Source: Spongilla lacustris (lineage: Eukaryota > Porifera > Demospongiae > Spongillida > Spongillidae). From it: a stretch of DNA of 64,000 nt. A model generated the notes under the pieces. It saw only the letters and a list, made by a program, of their open reading frames with translations. It was not told the DNA's origin and did no database searches. Positions within the stretch are counted from its first letter, which is position 1; the number at the start of each line of letters is the position of its first letter. This document shows, one piece after another, positions 10,021-20,502 of the stretch. The position numbers and the translations under genes are program-made. The DNA lies in NCBI GenBank assembly GCA_949361645.1, contig OX442421.1:1080501-1144500 (forward strand), in the 5' to 3' direction.

Positions 10021-10636
10021 TCCAGGATGGCATAATATAGAATGCCAACATATTCTTGTTGGCATTCCCAGCCTGATAGCTGCCGGTCGGGGCTCCTGCG
10101 TGAGTCCCTGTGTTAGGCCGCGAAGGTATGTCTAAATATGTGTTTGTGGGAAGTGGCTTATTACAAACTCTTCGTTGCGCGCTATGCAGGACCCATCTAG
10201 CTGTGGTGGACTCTATGTAGGACCCATCTGTGGTGAGTCATCGGAGCTTGAGATGGAGATCAGAGGTCTCAACCTGAGACCACCGCAAGAACAGGCCAAG
10301 TACAGGATACAAATTCAGTTACGCGTTGGCGCTTCATGACCTGTGTACCAGAAATATTATACAGCTATCACGAGCTCCCCCAGCGCCATCCTCCAATGGG
10401 GCCTGTGGTCCCAACATCACGGCCACCGAGAGTTCGTTGTCTGGAGAGGCAGGAGGGCCGAACTTGACTGTGCATGTCTAGTGTGAATAGCCAATAGGTC
10501 TATTGGATTTTTTTTTTATTATCCAGGATGGCATATACATGTATACCGGTAAGGCTGGGAATGCCAACATATTGGCATTCCCAGCCCCTGCATATATAGC
10601 TGCCAGTCGGGGCTCCTGTGTTAGGCCGCGAAGGTT
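10021..10636. repeat. Two copies of a ~110-bp hairpin-containing repeat
   Basis: The segments 10021-10130 and 10526-10636 both run from CCAGGATGGCATA through an inverted GAATGCCAACATATT/TTGGCATTC hairpin to AGCTGCC, TCGGGGCTCCTG and GTTAGGCCGCGAAGGT. They are direct repeats about 505 bp apart, bracketing the exon-like remnant at 10270-10450. They may be ends of one element. Confidence 0.7.
10270..10450 (+). pseudogene. Decayed copy of the exon-like segment found at 40.4 and 43.5 kb
   Basis: The DNA around AGTACAGGATACAAATTCAG, GTTGGCGCTTCA, AGCTCCCCCAGCGCCATCCT and GGGGCCTGTGGT matches the 40440-40600 segment in order, with stops and indels in between. It is therefore a degenerate member of that repeated sequence. 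What the intact sequence encodes is not known. Confidence 0.55.
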
Positions 10637-10640
10637 TGTT

Positions 10641-11734
10641 TTATTATACATGTACGTTAGGTCGCGGAGTCGGTCCGAACACGTGCTTGAGTTGGCTCTC
10701 AAACAAAAACTCCAGAGGCTTATTCTTTGGAAACAAACTCACCCAGCAAAAGATGAGTCAGGCTACTAGCAGAGATAATACAGGGACTAGGATCATCGGC
10801 CTCTACAACTAACCGCTCATAGCTCCAACCATCGCGGCCCATCTACACAGTGACTCACCAGCCCCCGACAGTTACATGCCTGATCAAATGTAGCAGTTTA
10901 TTGGTAAATGGCCATATGAACAATGTGATCTCACTATAAACATTTGAACATATATTTAATTGTGTGTGCATGAGCACATGAGGTCACTGTACACTGCATG
11001 TACCGCAGTCACCAGTGGATGATGGAGTGCAGGGAAAGACTTGCACTGAGCTCTGAACTCTGGAGAGGAGAAGTGGCAACATACACCCTCCCCTCATGCT
11101 AGCAGCTATGTTGCAATGGCAACAGTACATGTACCATTATCACATCATGATATCACACATTCACAGCTTACCAAGAGGCCAGAGGTATGGTTCAGTCATT
11201 TTGTTTTTTCTATCTGTTTGCCCAGAAGAATGATTAGTGCTGTAGGGAAGGAAACAGTTGCTTGCTATGGCAATTGGGTTCATCACTTTCAACCTGAGCA
11301 TTGTAATTATTCATATTACACCACTGGAGGGGAAATACCTTTTCAAGTACTGAATCTGACACTAAAAGTATTATGTGCATTTGATTTGCGCAAATAATTA
11401 AATTCCTTGACAGATGCTGGGCCTACATACTGGACAAAACAAACAGATCCTTCTTGTAATAACAGCAGATTGAATGTAATGACTGTGAACTGCCCAGGTG
11501 TCCCCAGGCACGGATAGGACCAATGATAAAGAGAGGGGGTTTGCTGCAGGTTGTACTTCAGTTTATTGGCCCCCCCTTCTTAATATTAATCCAAATCAAT
11601 TAACAAGCTGCACATTAGATACCACCTTTTCATATAGGCTTATCTTAGCTATGGCAACCCGTTTTAAAACCATAAGTAGACATTTGCATATGTCCTTTCC
11701 ACTGCCACCAGAACTGAAGCTAGTGGAGTAGTTT
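10641..11734. other. No gene seen
   Basis: Frames here are short and show no domain or splice-linked neighbours. Around 11535-11575 the text GTACTTCAGTTTATTGGCCC resembles the ends of the foldback at 53409-53966 and may be a solo fragment of it. Confidence 0.4.
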
Positions 11735-11967
11735 GGGCAGTAGCCTTTGCAGCTCAGCTGAGGAAACATGCTGCTAATGATTCCAAGTGCCATGAGTTGG
11801 GATCGTCTTGTGTCCCACTTGCCATGAAAACATACGGTAACTGGGGTAAAGAGGCACAGTGTGTATGTTCCCGACTAGCCTCTCTGCTTGCCATAGGCCA
11901 GGCCAACTGTAAAGCAAAAATGGCTGCAGAGATCTACGGCCATCTCAACTTATCTCTTGTGAGATAG
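11735..11967 (+). pseudogene. C-terminal remnant of a retroelement polyprotein
   Basis: The + frame reads LRKHAANDSKCHELGSSCVP, LAMKTYGNWGKEAQ, SRLASLLA and AEIYGHLNLSLVR before a stop. The same set of motifs (RKHKANDPKCSELGW, CVPMVVETYGAWGKEA, EIYGRLNLNLV) is encoded on the minus strand at 13767-14051, so the two are relatives. This ending is typical of reverse-transcriptase ORFs in sponge and cnidarian genomes as I recall them. No RT domain precedes it here, so the copy is 5'-truncated. Confidence 0.6.
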
Positions 11968-13152
11968 GTAGCCAGGGCCATATGCATTTTAGGAAGGGAA
12001 TTGGCATGCAGGTGCACTGTAGAACTGTACTGTGTAGTGTGTATACATTTTATTATTGTAATATGGATATTATAATAATATACTTACGTGTAAGTAGACT
12101 AAGAATGATTTGTCCTCGGAGGCTTGTACAAACACCAACGTCAGTCCAAATACTAAGTACGAGGTCTATTCGGTTAATAATCTTTTTAATCACATGCATG
12201 TACACATACATACACCCATGCCCACAACTATAACATACACACATGTATAACACATACACCCATACACCCTCATGCACTAAGTGGTGGTGTTAAAGGTCCG
12301 ACACGCACACACATACACACATTGATACATATACTGTACATGTACATGAATGCTTAGTAACTCATAGCTATAGCAACCAATAAATTTAACAAGTACATTA
12401 CCCCCTCACGATTAAATGTGCTTCAAGATATCCCCAAATGCAATGGGCCCTCCAAATCGTTTCCTCTACCTAAATGCAGGAAGATAGGTCTGAAATACAG
12501 CGGAGCTCATCCCTCTCCTGCACAAGCATGTCGTCCTGTTAGAGGACAGAAGCATTAAAGCCTGGCACCAACAAACCGTTGCAGATGAATCAGCAAGATC
12601 CCGACACAGATCGCCATACGAAATGACTTCAGTCAAATGATACATAACAGGAATCACAGGTGAAAAAGGCAAACATGTAGTGTAGGTGTCTGTTGTCCCT
12701 CCCTCCACTCCCATCCTCTCTCTCCATTGCCCTCCAGACATACCCAGACATACCCTGAGCTGATCCCATATGTTGACTCCATAATGCAGATGGCAACAGC
12801 TCCTGGCAGCCTTCCTGAGTCCCTTGTCTCCGCCAAGATGACACAACTGCTGCAAGCTGATAAGTTGGTGTATGAAAGAAAACCAATGACATGTCACAAC
12901 ACATCATCGGGGCATTGCATATCAGTGTGAAGTGACTCCATTACTGTTTTACAGTATCATAAGCAGATACATGTGAATTGCCCAATGCTCCTGTAATGGT
13001 AGACAGGATGGGTATCACAATCCTGTAGCTTAAATACGTAGAAATGTATATATGTATTTAGATTAGATACCCAGACATTTCTACCACCAAACCAGCTCCA
13101 TCTCACGCCTGACTACTCATTAAATATCCATCTCAGCTGGGGTTTGAATGAG
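11968..13152. other. No gene seen; repeat-like fragments
   Basis: The region holds A+T-rich DNA with CACATACA microsatellite-like text (12180-12360). A segment at about 12790-12850 (CAGCCTTCCTGAGTCCCTTG then CGCCAAGATGACAC) recurs inverted at about 18815-18865. Overlapping frames on both strands (12466-12907) are open, but I recognise no domain in them. Confidence 0.4.
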
Positions 13153-13345
13153 CCCCCCCCCCCCCCCCCCCCCAAAGGGTCAAGGTCCACTTATGGCTTA
13201 TGGGAGTACGATCCCTCCCCGTGGCGACTCCATCCGGTAGGCCTACTGGACCGGTGAACCCCCCCCCCCCCCCCCCAAGAGGGTCAAGGTCCGCTTATGG
13301 GAGTACAGTGCGGGTCCCGGCCGCTCCCCAAGGCCCGGTACAGGA
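13153..13345. repeat. Two ~110-bp units headed by C runs
   Basis: C runs at 13153-13173 and about 13258-13276 are each followed by GAGGGTCAAGGTCC-like text, CTTATGGGAGTAC and a G+C-rich tail. The arrangement is a short tandem duplication of a C-run-bearing unit. Confidence 0.65.
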
Positions 13346-13483
13346 GAGATTTTGGGATTTTTACAATACCATACCACCACAGGTTAAGGAATACAGTTGC
13401 ATTGCAACTTGCAGCATAATATTAAGCCATTGTTCTTTGTTGTGAACACTTGCAGCGAATTAAATTATCATGTTTAAATATGT

Positions 13484-13695
13484 GTGGATTCTGTTGTTTT
13501 GTACTCACAGGCAAATGGCTTAGATGAAAGATACAATCAGACAATTCAGAACATGTTGATGAAGTTTGCGAATGATAAAAAGGAACTTTGGTATGAATAT
13601 TTCGACACCTGTGTATATGCCTACAACACATCAGTTCATGAGTCAAAATCCTACTCTCCATTTGAGGTAATGTATGGACACAGAGCAGTTTTTAT
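13484..13695 (+). pseudogene. Integrase core fragment (gypsy/GIN type)
   Basis: The frame encodes SQANGLDERYNQTIQNMLMK, then KKELWYEYFDTCVYAYNTSV and SYSPFEVMYGHRAVF. These are the last-Glu region (QANGLDERxNQT) and the AYNTS...SPFExMyG block of retroviral-type integrases as found in Ty3/gypsy and Ginger/GIN elements. The flanking DNA gives no earlier DDE residues, no H2C2 domain and no TGT termini, so this is an isolated piece. A possible splice donor (GAG|GTAATG) follows SPFE, which would fit the intron-bearing Ginger/GIN type. It may derive from the same family as the element at 3016-4642. Confidence 0.7.
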
Positions 13696-13766
13696 TTATT
13701 CATATACGTATGTAATTCTATTTATTACAAGAAAGACAATAAACACATTATATGTGAAAGTTAGGT

Positions 13767-14051
13767 CTATGGCGGAGGAGCTATCCTAGAAAGGACAGCT
13801 GTGGCATTGGCACAGACCAGGTTGAGATTCAGCCGACCATAGATCTCGTTGAGTATGATGGATTTTGGCCGGCATGTGGAGGTAGCAAGTCTGGAGGCTA
13901 CTGAGGAGATGATGGTAGTGGCTTCCTTTCCCCAAGCCCCATAGGTTTCCACTACCATAGGGACACAAACCCACCCTAGTTCTGAACATTTAGGGTCATT
14001 TGCTTTGTGCTTTCTAGCCTCGGTGGCCTGGGCAGCAGCTGTGGCCGACAC
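13767..14051 (-). pseudogene. C-terminal remnant of a retroelement polyprotein, minus strand
   Basis: An open minus-strand frame encodes RKHKANDPKCSELGWVCVPM, VVETYGAWGKEA, SSVASRLAT and EIYGRLNLNLVCANATAVLS. It is the better preserved relative of the piece at 11735-11967, with which it shares motif order. The N-terminal catalytic part is absent, so it is a 5'-truncated retroelement copy. I cannot name the clade from the tail alone. Confidence 0.6.
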
Positions 14052-14429
14052 TCCCGCTGAGCAGTATTACCAATAGATATTGAAATGGGCAATGGATGGC
14101 TCGATTGTAAGCTCGGGCAAACTAGCTGTGCTCATGTGCATGCAGAGAGGCGTGTGTACATTAGCTTTGCTAATATATTTTTAAGGTAGGCTAACCAAGG
14201 ACTTTTACCCAATCCGTGTAACTAAAGCGGTCACACGAGGTGATACTGCTGTCTTTGAAGGAGACATTCATAAGACCCGTCATACTTAGGTTGTTTCCCC
14301 GCCCTCACAAAAGCGCTTTCCTGGTTCTGGGCTGCAGCTCCAGCTAAGCCTGAAAAATTATAAATGCAACAAATGAATGAAACCTAGTATGGCCCCCCTA
14401 TAGGCTTAATTATTAACATCTTGCTGACA

Positions 14430-14835
14430 CATCAGTGTACAAGAGGGTAGACAGAGATATATCAATGCCTATCAGATCCTCTATAATTCGCAAACTGAAA
14501 ATCCTGTACCAAACAGGAAAACTCAGTGAGGAGCAATATAAATATTGCCTCCCTCTAGCCCAAGTAAAAACGGCTAGGCTGTATTTTCTCAAGAAAATAA
14601 AATAAAAAACCGCCAGGAAAAAGACCCATTGTCTCATCCTGTGCCAGTGCTACAGAGAATATCTCACAATTTGTTGATATATGTTTACAGCCAATGGCTA
14701 CAACATTACCTTCATATGTGAGAGACTCAACGGACTTTATAGATAAAATAAAATCTATTAAATGTCCACCCAATGTAATACTGTCCTCATGGGACATTGT
14801 ACATATCTCACAAAGAGGGGTTAGAAGCTGTAAAT
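14430..14835 (+). pseudogene. Penelope-like reverse transcriptase fragment
   Basis: Two + frames are needed. The first part reads SSIIRKLKILYQTGKLSEEQ and KYCLPLAQVKTARLYFLKKI up to a stop near 14600. After a frame change come LQPMATTLPSYVRDSTDFID, KIKSIKCPPNVILSSWDI and a stop. The block LPSYVxDSTDFIxKI...PPNxIL followed by the position of the conserved first catalytic motif is characteristic of Penelope-like elements. Frame breaks and missing fingers and thumb regions show it is dead. Confidence 0.65.
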
Positions 14836-17800
14836 AAAGCAGCAATGAGACAACCCCAGTGGGACGTGTGGGCCCCTCCTCTAAAGGTTAAGCCAGCAGG
14901 GCATAAAGGTTAGCCAGTGCTCAGGGCATATGTGTGACCTTTCTGTCCTCCCTCGAGGCTCCATTAACCTCATTGCCAGTATGTCATGCACACACATCCT
15001 TAATGTTTATGAAAATACCGCTGCCTGCACAGTATATTCCTAAATTATTTGCACTATTGTTAAAGTGGCTGTGCTGTACTGGTGCAATGTTCCCATTGCT
15101 AGCTCTTGTCTCCCTACCCTCCCTCCCAGTACTCACGTGAGGCTAAAATGCTCTTTGCAACTATGGATACACCATCCATGTCACTTTTGCCTTGAGTGGT
15201 AAGAATAAAGTGTGCTGTCCTCAAGCTACTGCCCAGTCCAGTCCCAGGTGAAAGGCAGGCTTTATAAGTTAAAACATGTTTAGAAATTGGACCTATTAGA
15301 AATGCCTCGATGTGAAGATATGTACAGTCTGAAGAATGCTGTTTTCTTTCACTCAAATTCAGAAATACCAAAGGATTCACAAACTTAACTACTTTCTGTG
15401 TCTGTGTGCCTGCACTATCCGTCGCCACCTTCAAAACCAAAGAATTTCCGCTCAAGCATTGAGAATTGCATGTCCACCCTGTCTCTCTAAACAGAGGGGT
15501 GTTATTCACTTGGTTGAAGTCAAGCTTGAACAAGTAATATAATGTTGCCATATCATTCAGAGGGTGATGATGGGGGATGGGGTATTCAGAGGGTGATGAT
15601 GGGGGTTCTGATGGGGTATTCACAGGGTGATGATGGGTATGCAGAGAGTGATGATGGGGGGTTCTGCTGGGGTATTCAGAGGGTGCTGGGGTTCTGATGG
15701 GGTATTGTGATTGTGATATACCGAAGGATTCACAAACTTAACTACTTTCTGTGGACGTACAATGGCTCCAAGGTAGAACAATACCGGCATTGCAGTCACA
15801 AAGCTGATGTACGGTAACTCATACAGCCTTACTATTTTACTGTTACAACATTAATAAATCAAAGAAAAGTTGCATGGCCTTTGTGCCGTGATACTATACT
15901 CCACTTCAGGAGAAGCTCAGAGCTTCTTCTGTGACCACAGTGTCACCAAGCCCCTCTGCCCTGGCACTACTGTGCAGTGCACATGCACATGCAGTCTCAG
16001 GCACAAGCTCTGTGACCGGATGGCTGTGCAATACACCAACTCAAACATGCATGATTCAATTATCGCAAGTACATCATGGAGGTCAGTTGTGTATATTTGA
16101 TCAGACCATACTTGCATGCTAATATACGACTTTCTGATTGCTCAGACATGTACATGTACCATACATGATTTTGTGTCCTGCTTAAGTTTATCAAATCAGT
16201 TATTTTCAACTACATGTACATGTCATGTATTTTCAACTACATGCATTAAAAAATACGCAGCCCATTCACCATTTCACCCAACAACAAAACCAGCTATTTG
16301 AAGCAAATATCTTAATGAATACTTGATCATCTACACATGTATTTAAAATTGCTATTCTGACTCACGTTATGCACACTAGGACAACTGTATACATGTACCT
16401 ACATGTATGTTAATTATCGTTGTGTTGATGGAATAGTCCACACTGTATCAGCAACCAAATAAATTATCTCTTGTGCCACAGGAAAGATATTCCCAGCCTG
16501 GGTTTTTTTTTGTTTTTGTTCTATGATCCCTGGCTGATAATGACTAAATCAACCATTGAGGGTGAGAAAGTCAACTGTGAATTTTGTTAAAAACTCCTCA
16601 ACAAAACCCAGGGTAAACCCAGGGCATCACTTTAATGAATACATGTAACATTACAAAAGTTTGAAATTCTCAGCAGGTATAACCAATGTTGGTTAGCAAC
16701 TTTTGTATGAGTAAGAAAATAGCGAGTGATTATTTCGACTATACCAGTGAAGGCATCAGTTGTGAGGCAGGAGTTCTTCAGGCTAGGCTTGACCCCAATG
16801 AGGGATAATGTCCCTTTATTACAGCAAGTGGCAATAATAAAGTTGGCACAATGTATTGCGCCATGATTGTACATACGTTTGCATACATTCATCATTAAGT
16901 TATCACTGTAGTGCGTTTTGTTATACTGTTATAGTGTTTAGGGCATGTACTGTAAGATATTGTAAACTCCCGCATATTCCGGTTATGCAATTAAGTATAC
17001 GTAATGTGATATAATCGTAATGTAATGCGATTGTATCGTACATGGCAATTGTAGCGTAATGCACTGCATTTTATTACAAATACTGTAGATAGTCGTTAAG
17101 CCTGCAAATGCCTTTTAGAAATAACTTACTATATAAAATCAGTTACATCTACATGTATACTGTTAATTAATATTAACTGAAATGGTAATTATGTATTATT
17201 GATTAGTGTAAACACCAGAAAATTGGTTACTCACCCTGGTGCTTTATTACTATATGTATATATTTACACACTCTGCATGTTGTCATATCTTAAACCCTTA
17301 GTGCAATAATATGTTGGTACATGTAATTCACAGGGTTTTGTGAACAATGAAGTCGTTGGCTTGATGTTTAGTGCACAAGCTAATTTTACTGTTAATGGGA
17401 CAGTCATTGAAAAATGGTAAGCTTATCTATGTGTGTCTGTATGTGTTAGTGTGATGAGGCCTATGATGCTCTTGTTTTTTGTGGGTTTCAAACTAAATAT
17501 GATTTTGTTATGCCTTGTGTATTGGTAGCACCTTTGGTCATCAGTTCAAACTTAAGGATGCATACATCTCATAGTGTATTTGCATGTACAGTGCATTTGA
17601 ATGGATGTCAAATGTACCTGCATTTCTATTTATGATACATGTACATTTTCAAATATAATGGTCCTATGCATACAGTGGAGATTAAAGATTAAATTACGTA
17701 CTGATTACTTGCACAGTGTATGGCTTATCAAGTTGAATTTTCCCCTTCTCTTCACGCACATACAACCCTTGCACTGTTAATGGTACTGAGCAGATTATGA

Positions 17801-17939
17801 GTCTTGGGTGGCAAGTTGGATGGCTATGGTATGACGTGCTGGCTCTCATCATATTTGCAATCATTTAGCCTTGCCTATGTCATTCTGCTGTGCATCAAGA
17901 GGGAAAAATAGACATGGCATCATTGCCACTTAATAAAGG
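14836..17939. other. Long gene-poor stretch
   Basis: No domain or convincing exon chain was recognised on either strand. Contents are the minisatellite at 15556-15710, many ACATGTACATGT words (for example 16145-16220 and 16380-16410) and A+T-rich DNA. Frames such as 15114-15623 (minus) overlap the minisatellite and lack recognisable features. A gene with short exons could be missed here. Confidence 0.4.
15556..15710. repeat. Minisatellite (GGTGATGATGGGGG...TTCTGATGGGGTATT)
   Basis: Five to six imperfect units combine GAGGGTGATGATGGGGG with TTCTGATGGGGTATTCA. Some units lack one half. It is a local tandem expansion. Confidence 0.75.
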
Positions 17940-18311
17940 AACTATTGCTGCATAAACGATTGTAATTTGTACGTTTAATAACTTCATCCTGATATGCATT
18001 CTGTTCGTGTGTGCCATATATATGGACAGAACATGTATGTATCATTGATTTTCACTCTGATCAACATGTTCTATACTTCATTTTGAAGGGATTACGGAAA
18101 TTATGCGATATGTATGTATTGATATATTCTACAGCAAATTTATTAAACAAAACGCATGCCATGGCATTGCTGCATAACTGATTGTATTTTGTACCTGTAA
18201 TAATTTATTAAATCCTTCATGTGTGTGCCATACATATGGACACAACATGTACCCTCTGATCAGCATGCTCTATACATCATTTTGAAGGGATTACGGAAAT
18301 TATGCGATATG
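17940..18311. repeat. Tandem duplication of ~160 bp
   Basis: The segments 17944-18107 and 18165-18308 share ATTGCTGCATAA, GTGTGTGCCATA, ATATGGACA, TCTGATCA, CATTTTGAAGGGATTACGG and AAATTATGCGATATG in the same order. The copies differ by indels, so the duplication is old. No coding is seen. Confidence 0.75.
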
Positions 18312-19274
18312 AATTTCATGTATTAGGCCACACCTAATCAATCTTAGTTTCTGGTCCCCGCCCGCATCCATCTACATGTATCGGAAAACCAGTTTACTAT
18401 AATCATATTCATATACATAATCATATTCAATAGCTTCTCACAGATCTAGATATGACCCGAGCTCGACGTCGACTGAACTGTAGTCTTATTTTTTTAACAA
18501 GCCTGAAGGTGATCTTTTCATACTAAACATCAGCCAGGCCACAAATGTTAACCAGTACAAGGATCGGAGCATTCTACGTCAATCACATGCATCGAACCCT
18601 GTTTGAACACAAATTAGAACTGCGTGAAAGGTGCTCTAATGATAGCGTACTATGATAAGTAGTAGTATGAAGACAGCTGAACTTAGAAAATAAATTCAAT
18701 GCTGCATGTCAAGTTAACAAGTATAGCTATGCACTGCTGTCCCATTGATGTTTGGAGCCCTGCAGCACCCAACGCCATAGTAACAGTTTCAAGAAGGACA
18801 AATAAACAAGCTGTATATGTGTCATCTTGGCAGAGACAAGGGACCTAGGAAGGCTGCCAGGATCATTGAAGGACATGACTGACAGGTCGGGTATCACAGT
18901 CCAGAACAAACTTCAGCTCAAAATTAATGTGATAAATGGTTGGCTTATATGCACGTCGAACAGCTGGGATTCCAGTGTTTCCCACAATGGATCGCCCACT
19001 GACAAGGAAGACACACAGAACCTACAACATCACCCCCCAAACATGTCCACTGACAGACGAGAGAGTACAGGGGGAAACAGGGAGAGACTGGGAGGAGCCT
19101 CAACAGAGGAGACGGATGGACCCCAGGTCCTTCTCAAGAGACTACAGCTTTAGGCAGAAGATTTGTTCACAATTTGAGTATAAAATCTGAATAGGAAGCT
19201 GATACCATCTAGTCTAAGTTAAACAGATAGGCTAAACATGCGCACCTATGTTCATCAATCAGCACTAATTATTT
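18312..19274. other. No recognised gene; open frames without domain
   Basis: Overlapping + frames at 18827-19190 (with CCACTGACAGACGAGAGAGT-type purine-rich text) give no recognisable product. The part 18815-18865 repeats, inverted, the segment near 12790-12850. In one reading both encode PGSLPxSLVSAKMT, which may be a shared exon or retroelement piece. Confidence 0.4.
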
Positions 19275-19620
19275 TACAGCTGATATGTTTATGATAATTG
19301 AATGGTTTTTACGTGCAGGCGGAGCACGAATACTATCCATTGCTGATGGTGGAAATGCATGGAGAGAGATCATTGCTTGTTTAATGATCTGACAACATTT
19401 TAGACATAAATGGCAATTAACGACAATTACATTAGGATATTTATCCTTGTGGGCTTGCAGAACACTTTTTTGACTTCTGGAAATTTTAAAGACATTTTTG
19501 TTGAGCACTGTTGCAATGATCTCCACACATTATGACAGATGTCTTTGATTAATGAGGAAAATGTTCTCTCAGAGATAAGAGGGGTTAGATCTATTCCACG
19601 GAACGGAACCAAGGACTAAA
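19275..19620 (-). pseudogene. Degenerate fragment of the OTU-Mutator-like transposon family
   Basis: Minus-strand reading gives MSLKFPEVKKVFCK in one frame, then KISRSQKSVLQAHKDKYPNV and VVNCHLCLKC in another. These fall where the intact protein at 50375-53056 has KRLNGFLKSKKCSQKI, LYGEKYPGIKDVKCHC and GDKHKKNCGC. Similarity is limited and frame-shifted, so this would be an old, decayed copy. The assignment is tentative. Confidence 0.4.
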
Positions 19621-20502
19621 ATACGGAACATACGCACGGAATGATCAAAGCTCTATAAATATCACTGTGTGCGCAACACACGTGTCTTCACATGTTTGGA
19701 TCAATTTGTCAATGGCTTTAATCGTGTTCCATGTATCGCGTTCCCCTCTTCTTACGTCAGAAGTTTCATTTATATATTGCAGATGCCTCCTTCAGATTCG
19801 GTGCCGGATAATGCCCTATTTACGGACACCTAGAATCTGTATCTAGGCAAATTAATTAACATCCTATTTACACTCACTGTTACAACCTAAAATTGCAAGT
19901 CTTCCCCCTGCACTCCATCATCCACTGGTGTCTGCAGTCCATACATACAAGCAGCAGGCTATGTGCACTACCTCGTGTGGGAAACCCCTCCATCCCCCTC
20001 ACCCTATCTCCAAGACAACCTTGGAAAAGCCGAAAAAAGGTTTGGTCATAGGGTGTGGTGTCGAAACGAGTACCCATGTGGGAAAGTCGAGCCCAGCGAC
20101 GTCACTTCGGTTGAACCCTCTCCTGGGTTCTGCTAAAGACGAAGTGGTCGTAGTTGATGGTAAGAAACCTTTTGCTCATAACACAAACTCAGTTTCTCAT
20201 TCTGCAGAGACCCCTCCAGAGAGGAAGGAGGTCCCTCTTGCAGAGAGATCGAGCCCAAAAGCCGATCTCCCCCCAGCGGTTATTGGGGCACACACCAGCT
20301 ACACCATCAGACTCACCAACACTACCTCTGGGACCACACTGGGTACATGGAGTCTGACCTAAAGTCGAATTGGGAGCAAGAACAACTTAGCACCCAGACA
20401 AAGGTCGAGATGCTCCTACTGAGAGCCCACACAGAAAAAGAATTGAGTAAGTATCAACTTACTGATTTCAATCCTTGTTCATCCCTTGCCTCCCCTTCCA
20501 GA
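19621..20502. other. Upstream flank of the RAG1-N-like gene, possible further exons
   Basis: A + frame open at 19928-20362 and a second at 20347-20547 contain Ser/Pro/Lys-rich text without a known domain. Missing 5' exons of the downstream gene could lie here, but I found no splice-consistent link. Confidence 0.3.

Noticed and set aside
12466..12907. Overlapping minus frames of 143 and 92 codons
   Set aside because: No domain is seen in them, and several frames are open at once. Only the repeat relation to 18815-18865 is supported.
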